Assembly: GCF_000517425.1 (NCBI RefSeq)
Contig: NZ_CP006569.1
Location: forward strand, 3,958,760-4,022,759
Source: Sodalis praecaptivus
GTDB taxonomy: Bacteria; Pseudomonadota; Gammaproteobacteria; Enterobacterales; Enterobacteriaceae
DNA: 64,000 nucleotides
Reading direction: 5' to 3'
Shown piece after piece: positions 53,375 to 63,627 of the stretch. The stretch's first letter is position 1. Every line of letters starts with the position of its first letter. A model generated the notes under the pieces. The model was not told the origin of the DNA. It saw only the letters and a list, made by a program, of their open reading frames with translations, and did not search any database. A program made the translations under genes and the position numbers.

Positions 53375-53411
53375 GGGTTATTATTACCTCACAATGATTG
53401 AGCGTCGGGCA

Positions 53412-53588
53412 TTAAAAGCAGATAGGGAAACCGGGTCCCGTCCAGGCGCAAAGCTCTGCGCACTCCTTAGCGGTATTTCCGGGCTTGGCTAGACATGCTA
53501 AAGCAAAGGCCGGCGAAGTGGCGAGGGAAGTGAATACCAGTGTTGTTGCTATCAATAACGCTTTACGTGATTTAATTATAGAGTACAT
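53412..53588 (-). CDS. Small secreted four-cysteine peptide (58-residue precursor)
   Basis: The ATG at 53586-53588 follows GAGGT with six bases between. The precursor has a basic start (MYSIIKSRK), a hydrophobic core (ALLIATTLVFTSLA) and a signal-peptidase site after SPAFA near residue 29. The mature peptide of about 29 residues has cysteines at 32, 43, 47 and 57 (spacing C-x10-C-x3-C-x9-C), a CAELC motif, and a Gly/Pro/aromatic tail ending GFPICF. Two disulfides are possible, giving a defensin-like or toxin-like miniprotein; this is inference. It lies upstream of, and on the same strand as, the 12-cysteine gene B. I know no family. Confidence 0.75.
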   Translation of the reverse strand: MYSIIKSRKALLIATTLVFTSLATSPAFALACLAKPGNTAKECAELCAWTGPGFPICF

Positions 53589-53985
53589 ATCATTACCTCA
53601 GTGAAAATACGTTAAATCAGATGATGAACGGCCGCTTAAAATAGCCGCCCATCAATATTTCTATCATTAATTATTTTATTAATCATAGAAACGAGCTGAT
53701 TGTTGCATAATTGTTTACAAAGTGTCTCAGTGACGAAAATATCGCGCACGCAAAAACGGGAGCAACCACCGGGATAGCGGGCGCTCCTCAGTATTTCGGT
53801 TCATGGATGCCCTCAAACACAACCGTGTCGCGATGCGAATCGCATCAGTTGCAAAAGGTGAACGGTTCGTGGCGGGATAGCTTATTGCTACGCTCAATCC
53901 AAAAGAGGGGATCGCTAGCGAAAAGGCGGGTTAGGGAGAAAAGTACCTCGCACACTCAAGCCTGATTGAATGTGCGAGGCAACCG
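53589..53985. other. Island edge next to hflC
   Basis: The first 120 bp are AT-rich (TTAATTATTTTATTAATC near 53670) and probably hold the promoter of the four-cysteine peptide. The rest (53710-53940) has a plus-strand 84-codon frame without start signal or similarity, which I do not accept as a gene. A long hairpin at 53946-53979 ends the hflKC operon. Confidence 0.5.
53932..53979 (-). terminator. Terminator of the hflK-hflC operon
   Basis: CCTCGCACACTCAA and TTGAATGTGCGAGG form a 14-bp stem with one wobble and a six-base loop. On the minus strand TACTTTTCTCC follows. It begins seven bases past the hflC stop and marks the border of the island. Confidence 0.75.
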
Positions 53986-55002
53986 TTAGGGACGGCGGCC
54001 GACCGCGGTATCTTCCGGCGACTTCATGAAGCGGAAGAAATCACTTTCCGGGCTCAGCACCATCACATCATTGTTGCTGTTAAAGCTGTTTTCATACGCG
54101 CGCAGACTGCGGATAAAGGCGTAGAACGCCGGATCCCGGCTGAACGCGTCGGCATACAGCTTGGCGGTTTCCGCATCCGCTTCACCGCGGGTAATCAGCG
54201 CCTGCCGCTCGGCCTCGGCCAGCGTGCGGGTCACTTCGTAATCCGCGGCGGCACGCAGCTTCTCCGCCTCTTCCTGGCCCTGGGACCGGTGGCGGCGGGC
54301 GACGGCTTCACGCTCCGCGCGCATGCGCTGATAAATCGCGTCGGACACTTCCGTCGGCAGGTTGATCTGCTTAATACGCACGTCGACAACTTCAATGCCC
54401 AGCGCCGCCATACTGTTCGGGTTCACCGCCGGCTGCGGGCCGTTGGTTTCACGCTCTACCCGCGCGGCGGCGGAAGCGATGGCGTTATCGGCCGCGGTGG
54501 CCTGCGTCTCTTCATCGTCGCCGGAGGTCCCGTTATTAAGCGCTTCGCGCACATCGGTCATCAGGCGGTTGCGGGAGTCGGTGACGATCCCCTTCACATC
54601 CAGCCGGCCGAGCTCCGAGCGCAAACGGTCGGAAAACTTCCGTTTCAGCAACACTTCCGCCTGCGACACATCGCCGCCGCCGGTCGCCAGATAATACCGG
54701 CTGAAGTCGCTGATACGCCATTTGATATAGGAGTCAACGATCAGGTCTTTCTTCTCCATAGTCACAAAGCGATCCGCCTGGTTTTCCATGGTCTGAATGC
54801 GCGCATCGAGATTCTTGACCGTTTCAATAAACGGTATTTTCATGTGCAGGCCGGGATTATAAATCAACGGTTTGTTGTCGCCGTCGCGCAATACTTTACC
54901 AAAGCGCAGCACGATGCCGCGCTGGCCTTCTTGCACCACAAACAGTGACGCATACAGCACCACCAGCACTATCACCACAATAAGCAATAAAGGCTTACGC
55001 AT
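53986..55002 (-). CDS. hflC: Membrane-associated protease modulator HflC
   Basis: HflC is an SPFH/prohibitin-family protein anchored by one N-terminal membrane helix (about 4-20). With HflK it forms a periplasmic cage around FtsH. The 338 residues include VVQEGQRGIVLRFGKV, the SPFH domain to about 220, and an Ala/Glu-rich coiled coil (ERQALITRGEADAETAK). An insert rich in Thr/Ala (DEETQATAADNA) near 165 is present. It follows hflK by three bases. Confidence 0.98.
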   Translation of the reverse strand: MRKPLLLIVVIVLVVLYASLFVVQEGQRGIVLRFGKVLRDGDNKPLIYNPGLHMKIPFIETVKNLDARIQTMENQADRFVTMEKKDLIVDSYIKWRISDFSRYYLATGGGDVSQAEVLLKRKFSDRLRSELGRLDVKGIVTDSRNRLMTDVREALNNGTSGDDEETQATAADNAIASAAARVERETNGPQPAVNPNSMAALGIEVVDVRIKQINLPTEVSDAIYQRMRAEREAVARRHRSQGQEEAEKLRAAADYEVTRTLAEAERQALITRGEADAETAKLYADAFSRDPAFYAFIRSLRAYENSFNSNNDVMVLSPESDFFRFMKSPEDTAVGRRP

Positions 55003-55005
55003 CGG

Positions 55006-56271
55006 TTACTCCCTCCCTTCGCGCGTGGTATCGTCACGCTGTGCATTGGCGCGTCGCTGATCCATGACCGTCCCGCTAGCGTTGCCGCCCGCGGCAGGTG
55101 CCGTCGTGGCACCGCTGTTAGCGCCCCCGGCGGGCAGCCGCAACAAATTGAGCGCCTCATTGCTTGAGCGCGTCTTGCTATTGCCGGTCGGCGCCGACGG
55201 GTTGCGCAACATCTGATCCAGCGGCAGCACCATCAAATTGTTGCTGCCCTTGTCGTTGACCAGAATTTTGCGGGTACTGCTCAGCACGCGCTCCATCGCG
55301 TCGATATACAGGCGTTCGCGGGTAATTTCCGGTGCCGCTTTATACTCCGGCAGCACCTTGGCGAAACGTTGCACTTCCCCCTGCGCCTCCAGCACGGTGC
55401 GGGCTTTATAGGCGCGGCCCTCTTCCAGAATGCGCTGCGCCTGACCGTTAGCGCGCGGCTGCACTTCATTGGAATACGCTTCGGCTTCGCGGATATACTG
55501 CTGTTCGTTTTCCCGCGCGGCGATAGCGTCGTCAAAGGCCGCTTTCACCTCTTCCGGCGGCCGGGCGGCCTGGAAGTTGACGTCCAGCAGGGTTATACCC
55601 ATGTTATATGGCTGAATAGTTTCTTCTAGCACCCGCTGGGTGTCGCTGCGCACCACGGTACGGCCTTCGGTCAAGATGCGATCCATCGTATATTTACCGA
55701 TGACGCCGCGCAGAGCGCTGTCGGTAGCCTGGCGCAGGCTGTCGTCGGCGTTGGTGACGCTAAACAAATAGCGTTCGGGGTCGGTCACGCGATACTGCAC
55801 GTTCATTTCGACGCGCACCACGTTCTCATCGGAGGTGAGCATGACGCCGGACGCCGCCAGCTCCCGTACCGACTCCACGTTGACCGCGGTCACGGTATCA
55901 ATGAACGTCGGCTTCCAATTCAGGCCAGGCTGAACCAGATGATCGAATTTGCCGAAACGCAGCACTACGCCGCGCTCCGCTTCTTTAATCGTGTAGAAGC
56001 CGCTGCCCGCCCAGATGACCACCACGGCCGCCACCGCCAGACTGATATAACGGCCGCTTCTGCCCGGCGCGCCGGTGCCGCTACCGCCGCCGCCTTTATT
56101 GCCGAACCCGCTCAGCTTGCGGCTGAGTTTGCGGAAGATATCATCCAGATCGGGCGGCCCTTGCTCTCGTCCGCCTTTATTGTTATTTCCGCCAGAGTTG
56201 CCGCTATTATTATTGCTGCTCCCCCACGGGTCGCGGTCATGTCCGTTATTACCGGGCTGGTTCCACGCCAT
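55006..56271 (-). CDS. hflK: Membrane-associated protease modulator HflK
   Basis: HflK is the partner of HflC. The 421 residues start with a Gly/Asn-rich cytoplasmic segment (MAWNQPGNNGHDRDPWGSSN), then a membrane helix near 75-95 and the SPFH domain with GIYTIKEAERGVVLRFGKF-like residues (here GFYTIKEAERGVVLRFGK). A coiled coil and an Ala/Gly-rich tail follow. Length is close to E. coli (419). It sits between hflX and hflC. Confidence 0.98.
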   Translation of the reverse strand: MAWNQPGNNGHDRDPWGSSNNNSGNSGGNNNKGGREQGPPDLDDIFRKLSRKLSGFGNKGGGGSGTGAPGRSGRYISLAVAAVVVIWAGSGFYTIKEAERGVVLRFGKFDHLVQPGLNWKPTFIDTVTAVNVESVRELAASGVMLTSDENVVRVEMNVQYRVTDPERYLFSVTNADDSLRQATDSALRGVIGKYTMDRILTEGRTVVRSDTQRVLEETIQPYNMGITLLDVNFQAARPPEEVKAAFDDAIAARENEQQYIREAEAYSNEVQPRANGQAQRILEEGRAYKARTVLEAQGEVQRFAKVLPEYKAAPEITRERLYIDAMERVLSSTRKILVNDKGSNNLMVLPLDQMLRNPSAPTGNSKTRSSNEALNLLRLPAGGANSGATTAPAAGGNASGTVMDQRRANAQRDDTTREGRE

Positions 56272-56330
56272 GTTTTAGCTCCATTTTTACTTTAATTAGT
56301 ATTCTTCAGGCTTGAGTTCCCAAAGGACGG

Positions 56331-57611
56331 TCAGACAAGATAGTCTACCAACGCCATTTCCTGCTTACATAAACGATGCCAGTCGATGATGGGCAGTCTT
56401 ACCACCAACCCCACGCTGCCATCTTCCTCAACCCACTCTTTTTCTATGGCCTGCAGCTGGTAAAAACGGCTGCGCAGCCGGCCGGCCTGCGGGGGCAAAC
56501 GGAGCTCATGGCGCGCGATCTCGCCCGCCAGTCGCTCGGTCAGGGCCTGCATTAATAGCGCGACCCCTTCGCCGCTGTGGGCGGAAAGCCACACCCGCAC
56601 CGGTCGGTTCTCTTCATCGCGATCGATGCGTGGCGCGAAATCGTCAAGCAGATCGATTTTATTCATCACCAACAGCGTCGGAATATCGTTGGCTTCAATC
56701 TCAGCCAGCACCTGGTCCACCGCATCGATATTTTCATTAATTCGCGTATCGGCGGCGTCGACGATATGCAACAGCAGGGTGGCCTGCCGCGTCTCTTGCA
56801 GCGTCGCTTTAAACGCCGCCACCAGGTCGTGGGGCAGATGGCGGATAAAACCCACCGTATCCGCCAGAACGGTATCCCCCACGTCGCCAACGTTGATACG
56901 CCGCAGCGTCGGATCGAGGGTGGCAAACAGCTGATCGGCCGCATACACCCCGGCCTCGGTCATCAGATTAAACAGAGTGGACTTACCGGCGTTGGTATAG
57001 CCCACCAGCGAGACGGTGGGCACATCCGCCCGGGCGCGGGCGCGCCGGCCCTGCTCACGCTGTTTCTCCACCCGTTCCAAACGGGAAAGGATCTGACTGA
57101 TGCGATTGCGCAGCAGACGCCGGTCGGTCTCTAGCTGGGTTTCCCCCGGCCCGCGCAGCCCGATGCCACCCTTTTGCCGCTCAAGATGCGTCCAGCCGCG
57201 TACCAGACGCGTAGCGAGATGACGCAGCTGGGCCAGCTCCACCTGCAGCTTACCCTCATGGGTGCGCGCGCGCTGAGCAAATATGTCGAGGATCAACCCC
57301 GTGCGGTCGATAACCCGGCACTCGCACAGGCGTTCAAGATTACGCTCCTGGGCGGGGGATAAAGCATGATCGAATAGGACCACAGACGCGCTACTGGTTT
57401 TAACCGCCTCCGCGATCTCTTCCGCTTTTCCCTCGCCGACAAAATATTTTGGATGTGGCGCCTTGCGGCTGCCGGTAACGACGTGCAGTGCCGCTACCCC
57501 GGCGGAAGAGACCAGGGATTCAAACTCCTGCAAATCTTCCATATCCTTGTCTTGCGAAAAAAAGATGTGAACCAGTATGGCCTGCTCACCGGCATCATAA
57601 CGGTCAAACAA
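56331..57611 (-). CDS. hflX: Ribosome-splitting GTPase HflX
   Basis: HflX binds 50S subunits and rescues stalled ribosomes after heat stress. The 426 residues comprise the N-terminal HflX domain (about 1-110), a coiled coil with [15 protein letters not shown], a GTPase domain with [27 protein letters not shown] and SAHSGEG, and a C-terminal domain. Length equals E. coli HflX. It lies between hfq and hflK. Confidence 0.99.
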   Translation of the reverse strand: MFDRYDAGEQAILVHIFFSQDKDMEDLQEFESLVSSAGVAALHVVTGSRKAPHPKYFVGEGKAEEIAEAVKTSSASVVLFDHALSPAQERNLERLCECRVIDRTGLILDIFAQRARTHEGKLQVELAQLRHLATRLVRGWTHLERQKGGIGLRGPGETQLETDRRLLRNRISQILSRLERVEKQREQGRRARARADVPTVSLVGYTNAGKSTLFNLMTEAGVYAADQLFATLDPTLRRINVGDVGDTVLADTVGFIRHLPHDLVAAFKATLQETRQATLLLHIVDAADTRINENIDAVDQVLAEIEANDIPTLLVMNKIDLLDDFAPRIDRDEENRPVRVWLSAHSGEGVALLMQALTERLAGEIARHELRLPPQAGRLRSRFYQLQAIEKEWVEEDGSVGLVVRLPIIDWHRLCKQEMALVDYLV

Positions 57612-57707
57612 GCGTACAACCTCTCATACGGATATACCGCAGCTATAATCGGGCCTTAGCGCCAACAGCACGCTAAAGCACCGCGAAATGGTCAACAGGG
57701 ATGCGCC

Positions 57708-58013
57708 TTATTCGGCGTCATCGCTTTCCGGCTGCGACGGTTGCGAAGCCGGGGTGCTGCCATGGTGATAATTACTGGAACCACCGCTCGGATTGTTATT
57801 GTGATGCGATACGGGGCGCGATGGTACGACGGTGGAGATGGCGTGTTTGTAAACCATCTGGCTGACCGTGTTCTTTAATAAAATGACAAACTGATCGAAA
57901 GATTCAATCTGGCCCTGTAGTTTAATGCCATTCACCAAATAAATAGAAACCGGAACACGTTCCCGACGCAACGCGTTCAAGAACGGATCTTGCAAAGATT
58001 GCCCCTTAGCCAT
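57708..58013 (-). CDS. hfq: RNA chaperone Hfq
   Basis: Hfq is the hexameric Sm-like chaperone for small RNAs. The 101 residues have the Sm1 and Sm2 motifs ([20 protein letters not shown] with [13 protein letters not shown], and [12 protein letters not shown]) with the Gln8, Phe42, Tyr55, Lys56 and His57 binding residues. The disordered C-terminus is His/Asn/Ser-rich ([16 protein letters not shown]). It lies between miaA and hflX. Confidence 0.99.
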   Translation of the reverse strand: MAKGQSLQDPFLNALRRERVPVSIYLVNGIKLQGQIESFDQFVILLKNTVSQMVYKHAISTVVPSRPVSHHNNNPSGGSSNYHHGSTPASQPSQPESDDAE

Positions 58014-58126
58014 TCTGTCTTTTCCTTATGTGCTTGTTGTTTGTAACAAGAACCATGTGGCTCTAAATAAAATAATCGTTGTAAAAAAGCGCGTTCAGTA
58101 CCATCAATTGTACACAATCACCCAAC

Positions 58127-59068
58127 CTATGCACTAACAACCTGTAATACCCTGTGAAGGGCGGCGGCGGGTTCATCGCTATCCAGCCAATGAACATCGC
58201 GCCACCCCCGCAGCCAGGTCATTTGGCGCTTGGCAAGCTGTCGTGTCGCGCAAATCCCGCGAAACACCATGTCATCATAATCGGTTTCGCCGGCCAGATA
58301 TGACCACATCTGGCGGTAGCCGACGCAGCGAAGGGATGGCATTTCCCGGTGAAGATCACCTCGGGCAAAAAGCTTACTGACCTCGTGCTCAAAACCGGCG
58401 GCCAACATCTGATGAAAGCGCTGCGCAATACGCTGATGCAGCAATGCGCGGTCAAGCGGCGCGATGGCGAATTGATGTACCCGATACGCCAGCGCTTCAC
58501 CGGATATTTTTGTCAGTTCCGTTAGAGTGTTACCTGAAACGAAAAAAACTTCCAGTGCCCGCGACAGTCTCTGCGGATCATTAGGATGAATACGATTTGC
58601 CGCAATCGGATCAATCTGTTGCAATTTCCGGTGCAATGCCTGCCACCCCACCGCTTCCGCCTCGCGTTCAATGCGCGCGCGCACTTCTGGATCTGCCGGG
58701 GGCAAGGGGGATAATCCCTCCAGCAGCGCCTTGAAGTAAAGCATGGTCCCGCCCACCAGCAACGGTATACGACCGGCCTCGGTGATCTCTGCCATTTCCT
58801 TAAGCGCATCACGGCGGAAATCCGCCGCAGAATAAGGCTCCGCCGGATCGCGGATATCTATCAGCCGATGCGGCGCCCGCGCCAGCTCGTCGGCGCTGGG
58901 CTTGGCCGTGCCGATATCCATACCGCGATAGATCAGCGCAGAATCGACGCTGATGATCTCCACCGGCAGGTGCTGGCGCAACGTCATCGCGAGCGCGGTT
59001 TTACCGGAGGCGGTGGGCCCCATCAGGAAAATGGCCTGGGGCCGGCGCGTAAATGTCGGCTCAGTCAT
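58127..59068 (-). CDS. miaA: tRNA dimethylallyltransferase MiaA
   Basis: MiaA adds the dimethylallyl group to A37 of tRNAs reading UNN codons. The 313 residues have the P-loop [12 protein letters not shown] (about 17-28), [31 protein letters not shown] and a zinc-free C-terminal domain with RQMTWLR. The start overlaps the mutL stop by 8 bp, so the two are coupled. Confidence 0.99.
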   Translation of the reverse strand: MTEPTFTRRPQAIFLMGPTASGKTALAMTLRQHLPVEIISVDSALIYRGMDIGTAKPSADELARAPHRLIDIRDPAEPYSAADFRRDALKEMAEITEAGRIPLLVGGTMLYFKALLEGLSPLPPADPEVRARIEREAEAVGWQALHRKLQQIDPIAANRIHPNDPQRLSRALEVFFVSGNTLTELTKISGEALAYRVHQFAIAPLDRALLHQRIAQRFHQMLAAGFEHEVSKLFARGDLHREMPSLRCVGYRQMWSYLAGETDYDDMVFRGICATRQLAKRQMTWLRGWRDVHWLDSDEPAAALHRVLQVVSA

Positions 59069-61394
59069 GGTTCAGGGCTTTAATAGCGGCCTCAAAATTC
59101 AGTGTTACCAGAAGCCCGTCGGGCGGGGCTTTCACCCACTGCGGACAAAGCCGCTCCACCTCGGCAAGCAATTGTATCGCCCGGGAATGGCTCCAGACGA
59201 CCGATTCGTGCTGCAGTCGGCGGGCAAGCCAGACTGCAACCTGGTGATGCGTCACCGACGTTTCACCGTGCAGGTAGCCTAACAGGTCTGGAATCAAGTT
59301 TTGTAAATTTTGTTGGCGTAATGGTAAAGGTACCGCATTCAGTATTGCCTGATGAAGATGCGCCTGTAGCGTAATTCCCATTTCCTGAAGCAGTGGCTGA
59401 TGGCGTTTAAGCGCCGCGGCTTCTTCATCGCGCAGCGTCATACGCAGCGGAATCAGCAGCGGCTGAGCGCGCAGCTGTTCCGTGCCGGGCGTCAGTTGAC
59501 GTTCGGTCAAACCGCGTTCGGCAACCGGCAGCGAGAGCAGCGCCAGGCCGCTCGCCGACTCTACCAGCGCATAGCAGGGCGCGACCAGAGTCACCACCCT
59601 GCCGAAACTGTGGGGATTACCGGCGACGGCCGGCCCGGCGCTGACGGACGCCTCGCCCATGACGGCGCTGGACGAGGCGGCGGCGCCGGCGTGCGGCGCG
59701 TCGTTGTCGCCGGGAAGCGAACCGCCATCCGCCGGCCGAGGCCGGGCGAAAATATCGCGCGGTGTCGTTTGCCCCTCCTGCGCCAGCGGCGCGGTCTGTA
59801 CCAACTGCCGGTACAGCGCGCCTTCTTTGCGCTGATAGCCGGCGCCGCCGGCGTAGCCGCCGCTCCGCTCCCGCGCCTGGCCGCCACGAGCCGCCGCGCC
59901 GGAAGAGTGCTGCGGCGAAGCACGCTCGTCGGCTACCCCCGCCGACCGGCGGTCACGATCGCTATTTCCGCCCGCGGCCACTGACCGGCGGTCATGACGG
60001 CTATCCCCGTCCACCGCCACAGATCGTTGGTCATGTTCGCTATCCACGACCGCCGAGGATCGGTGGCCATGTTCGCTATCCACGACCGCCGAGGATCGGT
60101 GGCCATGTTCGCTATCCTTGACCGCGGCCGCGGATCGGCGGTCATGTTCGCTATCCCCGCCCGTCTCGCTCGCCGCGCGCCGCTCCTCGTCGGCCGCAAC
60201 GAGCGCAGGCCGCGCCGCCGCCAGCCCAGACGCGGCGGCATCTTCCGGCAGGCGGGATGGCTCGCCGTCGGGCTGGCGCGCTCCCCATAGAGAGGATGCC
60301 TCGCCGGCGGGCAGGGAAAAATGATTGCGCCCGGATGCCTGGCGATTCTCCGGCGCGCTCGGCCCCGCGCCCTCATCGCCGATCGGCAGGCGTGGCGCCC
60401 CGCTTTGCTGCAAGACGGTCACCACCGCCTGATAGATAAAATCATGCACCAGCCGCGCCTGATGAAACCGCACTTCGTGTTTGGCGGGGTGGACATTGAC
60501 GTCAACCTGATGCGGATCCACATCGAGAAACAGCACAAAGGCCGGCTGCTGCGTTCCCGCCAGCTGATCCTGATAGGCCTGCCGTATAGCGTGATTGATC
60601 AATTTGTCGCGCATCGTGCGCCGATTAACATAGCTGTACTGTATCTCGGGCAGCTCCCCCCCCGCCGGATCCGCTACCCAGCCGTGTATCGCCAGATCGC
60701 CGTGCTGCCAGGAAACGCTCAAGGCTCGCGCGACAAACGCCGGGCCGCAAAGCCCGCCCAGCCGGCGCAGATGCTGGCTTTGCTGGCTGACCGCGCGGTA
60801 CTGGCGCACCGTTTTGCCGTTGTGCTGCAAAATGAATGTCACGTCGAATCGGGCCAGCGCGATACGGCGAATGACTTCATCGATATGGGTGAACTCGGTC
60901 TTTTCGGTGCGCATGAACTTGCGCCGGGCCGGCGTATTGTAAAACAGATCCACCACGTCCGCCGTCGTTCCGACCGGATGGGCGGCGGGTTTAAGCGTTA
61001 CCGCCAGTTCGCGCCCCTCGGCGTAGGCTTGCCAGGCTTCGCTCTGCGCAGCGGTGCGCGAGGTCAAGGTCAGACGTGACACGGAGCTTACGCTGGCCAA
61101 TGCCTCGCCGCGAAAACCCATGCTGGTGATGCTTTCGAGATCGTCCAGGCTGGCGATCTTGCTGGTCGCATGACGGGCCAGCGCCAGCGCCAGCTCCTCT
61201 TTAGCGATACCGCTGCCGTTATCACGAATACGGATACGTTTGGCGCCGCCGCGCTCGATATCGATCTCAATGCGGGTCGCACCGGCGTCAAGACTGTTTT
61301 CAAGCAATTCCTTTACCACCGACGCGGGGCGTTCCACCACTTCACCGGCGGCGATTTGGTTTGCAAGCTGTGGCGGCAGCACCTGAATCGGCAT
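59061..61394 (-). CDS. mutL: DNA mismatch repair protein MutL with an expanded, repeat-bearing linker
   Basis: MutL couples MutS recognition to MutH and UvrD. The 777 residues exceed E. coli MutL (615) almost entirely in the linker. The N-terminal GHKL ATPase (about 1-335) has the [21 protein letters not shown] and NGR-like motifs. The linker (about 340-590) is Arg/Ala/Ser/Gly-rich and holds tandem 12-13-residue units of the [12 protein letters not shown] type. The C-terminal dimerisation domain (about 590-777) has the HLHQAILN and [11 protein letters not shown] segments. No endonuclease DQHAx2Ex4E motif is seen, as expected in Dam/MutH bacteria. It lies between amiB and miaA. Confidence 0.97.
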   Translation of the reverse strand: MPIQVLPPQLANQIAAGEVVERPASVVKELLENSLDAGATRIEIDIERGGAKRIRIRDNGSGIAKEELALALARHATSKIASLDDLESITSMGFRGEALASVSSVSRLTLTSRTAAQSEAWQAYAEGRELAVTLKPAAHPVGTTADVVDLFYNTPARRKFMRTEKTEFTHIDEVIRRIALARFDVTFILQHNGKTVRQYRAVSQQSQHLRRLGGLCGPAFVARALSVSWQHGDLAIHGWVADPAGGELPEIQYSYVNRRTMRDKLINHAIRQAYQDQLAGTQQPAFVLFLDVDPHQVDVNVHPAKHEVRFHQARLVHDFIYQAVVTVLQQSGAPRLPIGDEGAGPSAPENRQASGRNHFSLPAGEASSLWGARQPDGEPSRLPEDAAASGLAAARPALVAADEERRAASETGGDSEHDRRSAAAVKDSEHGHRSSAVVDSEHGHRSSAVVDSEHDQRSVAVDGDSRHDRRSVAAGGNSDRDRRSAGVADERASPQHSSGAAARGGQARERSGGYAGGAGYQRKEGALYRQLVQTAPLAQEGQTTPRDIFARPRPADGGSLPGDNDAPHAGAAASSSAVMGEASVSAGPAVAGNPHSFGRVVTLVAPCYALVESASGLALLSLPVAERGLTERQLTPGTEQLRAQPLLIPLRMTLRDEEAAALKRHQPLLQEMGITLQAHLHQAILNAVPLPLRQQNLQNLIPDLLGYLHGETSVTHHQVAVWLARRLQHESVVWSHSRAIQLLAEVERLCPQWVKAPPDGLLVTLNFEAAIKALNHD
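59930..60160. repeat. 36-39 bp tandem repeats within mutL
   Basis: Three units with starts at 60035, 60071 and 60107 have a 36 bp period and share GTTCGCTATCC, CGACCGCCGAGGATCGGTGG or variants. More diverged 36-39 bp units extend on both sides. They encode DSEH-type units in the linker. Confidence 0.92.
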
Positions 61395-61414
61395 GATAAT
61401 CGGGTCCTCTGGCC

Positions 61415-63142
61415 TTAAGCGGGCGGTATGGTCAACGTTTGTCCCAGCATCACGTTATTGGACGTCATATTATTAGCACGCTTGATGGCGCTGGCGGACA
61501 CGCCATAGCGTGCGGCGATTGCGGTTAATGTATCGCCACGCGCCACTTGATGCCGTCGCGGACCGCCCTTCGGTGCGGCAGCGGGCGGCGGCGCGGCCTG
61601 AGCGCTTCCCACCGCGGGAATGCGCAGCCGTTGCCCGACCCAGACGCCCTCTTTTTTCAACTTGTTCAGCGTACGGATCGCCTCCATGCTTACCCCATAT
61701 TGGCGGGCGATGGAGGAGAGCGTCTCACCCCGCTTGACGACATGGCGTCCTGCGGCGGCGGGCGCCAGCGCGCCGGCGTTGGACTGGGCCACCGCCTGGG
61801 TGCCGCTGGCTCCGGCGTCGGCCGCGGAGCTAACGCCCTGCGGCCGATTTTCGAGCTTTGGGCCGGTTTGCAGCGGATGCGCCAGGAAATAAGCGCGCAG
61901 CCCCAGGTACAGGGCGTTGGCGATCTTATCCTGGTACGCGCTGCTACCGAGTAGCCGCTCCTCCCGGGTATTACTAATGAAACCGGTTTCCACCAGCAGC
62001 GACGGAATATCCGGCGAGCGCAGTACGCCGAGACTGGCGTGTTCCGGCCGGCGTTTATGCAGCGCGCCTACCCGCTGCAGCTGGCCCAGTACCTTCACCG
62101 CGATGTCGTATCCCACCCGCTGCGAATGGCCGAACTGCAGATCCAGCACCGCCTGGCTGAGGTAGGGATCGGCCTGGCTGTTGGCCAGCAGATCGCCCGC
62201 GCCCCCCAGCAGCTCCGACTGTTTCTCATGCTGCTCAAGCCAGTTCGCCATTTCGCTGTTGGCGCGCCGGTTGGACAGCACCCAAACCGACGCACCGCTG
62301 GCGCTGCGGTTGGGCGCGGCATCGGCGTGAATGGACACCAGCACGCTGGCGCCCTTTTTACGCGCGACGTCGGAACGGCCCATGACGGAGATGAAATAAT
62401 CGCCGTCGCGGGTCAGTACCGGCTTGAACATCTTGTCTCCATCGAGCAGCGTTTTCAGCTTGCGAGCGATGGCGATGGTCACATTTTTCTCATGCAGGCC
62501 ATTAGGGCCGGTAGCCCCCGGATCCTGACCGCCGTGGCCGGCGTCGATGGCCACCACCACCGGCTCGGCGCCCGCCGGCAGCCGGCCGCGCGGGCTCGGC
62601 GTCGACGTCGATGCCGGCGTCGCCACCGTGGCGGGGCTCTCGACCACCGTCACACGGTTGGTAAAGGGGTTTTTTACCGATCTTGACGGCGGCGGCGCGC
62701 TTGGGGCCGGCACGGCGGCGCTGGTCCGCGGAGCAGAGGCGACGGCGGCCGGCTGCTGGCTCGTCACGGTCAGCACGACATTGTAGCGCCCGTCCACCTG
62801 ACGTGTCGTGGCCTGCGCGCGGGATTTGCGGGTCAGCTCGAATACCAGGCGTATACTCTGCTTATCCACCGGCGTACTGGTGCGAATACGTTTAATCACA
62901 TTCTCACCGCTGAAATCGAGCGGCAGCCCTTGCACCGGGCCGCTCTGGCGGATATCCACCACGACCCGTTCGGGGTTGTGCAGCGAGAAAAAAGCGTAAA
63001 CCGGCTGTTGCGTAAACCCGAGGGTGACCGTCGATTGATTGGCGCTGTTGGCAACGTTAATATCGCTGAGCGTCGCCGCCATTGTCCGCCCTACGATTAA
63101 ACACACCGCCAACGCCAGCATTATCCTGAACTTCAGCATCAT
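61415..63142 (-). CDS. amiB: N-acetylmuramoyl-L-alanine amidase AmiB with LysM domains
   Basis: AmiB is a periplasmic septal amidase that separates daughter cells, controlled by EnvC. From the ATG overlapping the tsaE stop the precursor is 575 residues; a longer in-frame extension inside tsaE is rejected. The order is a signal peptide ending RTMAA, an AMIN domain (about 26-150), Amidase_3 (about 190-405, with zinc ligands in [15 protein letters not shown]-like HEKN and SIHADA), and two C-terminal LysM domains (about 455-500 and 530-575). E. coli AmiB lacks LysM, while several other Enterobacterales carry it. Confidence 0.96.
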   Translation of the reverse strand: MMLKFRIMLALAVCLIVGRTMAATLSDINVANSANQSTVTLGFTQQPVYAFFSLHNPERVVVDIRQSGPVQGLPLDFSGENVIKRIRTSTPVDKQSIRLVFELTRKSRAQATTRQVDGRYNVVLTVTSQQPAAVASAPRTSAAVPAPSAPPPSRSVKNPFTNRVTVVESPATVATPASTSTPSPRGRLPAGAEPVVVAIDAGHGGQDPGATGPNGLHEKNVTIAIARKLKTLLDGDKMFKPVLTRDGDYFISVMGRSDVARKKGASVLVSIHADAAPNRSASGASVWVLSNRRANSEMANWLEQHEKQSELLGGAGDLLANSQADPYLSQAVLDLQFGHSQRVGYDIAVKVLGQLQRVGALHKRRPEHASLGVLRSPDIPSLLVETGFISNTREERLLGSSAYQDKIANALYLGLRAYFLAHPLQTGPKLENRPQGVSSAADAGASGTQAVAQSNAGALAPAAAGRHVVKRGETLSSIARQYGVSMEAIRTLNKLKKEGVWVGQRLRIPAVGSAQAAPPPAAAPKGGPRRHQVARGDTLTAIAARYGVSASAIKRANNMTSNNVMLGQTLTIPPA

Positions 63143-63618
63143 GAAGACGTTCCCTGCCGCGGCGCCAGCTGCGCCAAAATGCGCTCGCCGGTGGCGCTGA
63201 GGGCCTGCGCCTGCGCCTGCCGGCCGTCCTCTTGGTAGACGAGCGTCAAGGCGATATCCGCCGCCGGCAGGATGCCCTCCCCGCGCTGCGGCCATTCCAC
63301 CAAACACAAGGCGGTATCATCGAAATAGTCCCGCACTCCCATAAATTCAAGCTCCTCCGGATCCGCCAGGCGATAAAGGTCAAAATGATAAACCGTCCAG
63401 CGCGGTAGCGCGTAGGGCTCGACCAGGGTGTAGGTGGGGCTTTTTACATTGCCCGGGTGCCCCAGCGCGCGAAGAAACCCGCGGCAGAATGTCGTTTTGC
63501 CGGCGCCAAGGTCGCCATAAAGATAAATCACGCAGGCTTGCCGGCAGGCGTCAGCCAATGCTGCGCCGAAGGCGACGGTTGCCGTTTCATCCGGCAGGAA
63601 TATTACACGTTTTTCCAT
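63139..63618 (-). CDS. tsaE: tRNA threonylcarbamoyladenosine biosynthesis ATPase TsaE
   Basis: TsaE (YjeE) works with TsaB, TsaC and TsaD to make t6A37 in tRNA. The 159 residues hold the P-loop [14 protein letters not shown] (about 35-48), [10 protein letters not shown] and [17 protein letters not shown]. Length is close to E. coli (153). The stop codon overlaps the amiB start, and it lies nine bases from nnr. Confidence 0.98.
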   Translation of the reverse strand: MEKRVIFLPDETATVAFGAALADACRQACVIYLYGDLGAGKTTFCRGFLRALGHPGNVKSPTYTLVEPYALPRWTVYHFDLYRLADPEELEFMGVRDYFDDTALCLVEWPQRGEGILPAADIALTLVYQEDGRQAQAQALSATGERILAQLAPRQGTSS

Positions 63619-63627
63619 GTCTGGTTT

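Larger units (their letters stand above)
53046..53411. other. Leader region of cysteine-rich gene B, with two dyads
   Basis: Two inverted repeats stand out. CATAGTGAAT-N6-ATTCACTATG at 53297-53322 is a perfect 10-bp dyad. CGAGCCTTTC / GAAAGGCTCG at 53346-53374 forms a hairpin 38 bp past the stop of the four-cysteine peptide gene and may terminate it. The remaining AT-rich sequence up to 53045 presumably holds the promoter of copy B. No ORF is supported. Confidence 0.6.

Noticed and set aside
53711-53965. 84-codon plus-strand frame before hflC
   Set aside because: It has no start signal and overlaps the hflKC terminator. Composition looks non-coding.
59930-60160. Array in mutL considered as a possible CRISPR
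   Set aside because: The units are directly abutting with no variable spacers and are translated in frame within mutL.
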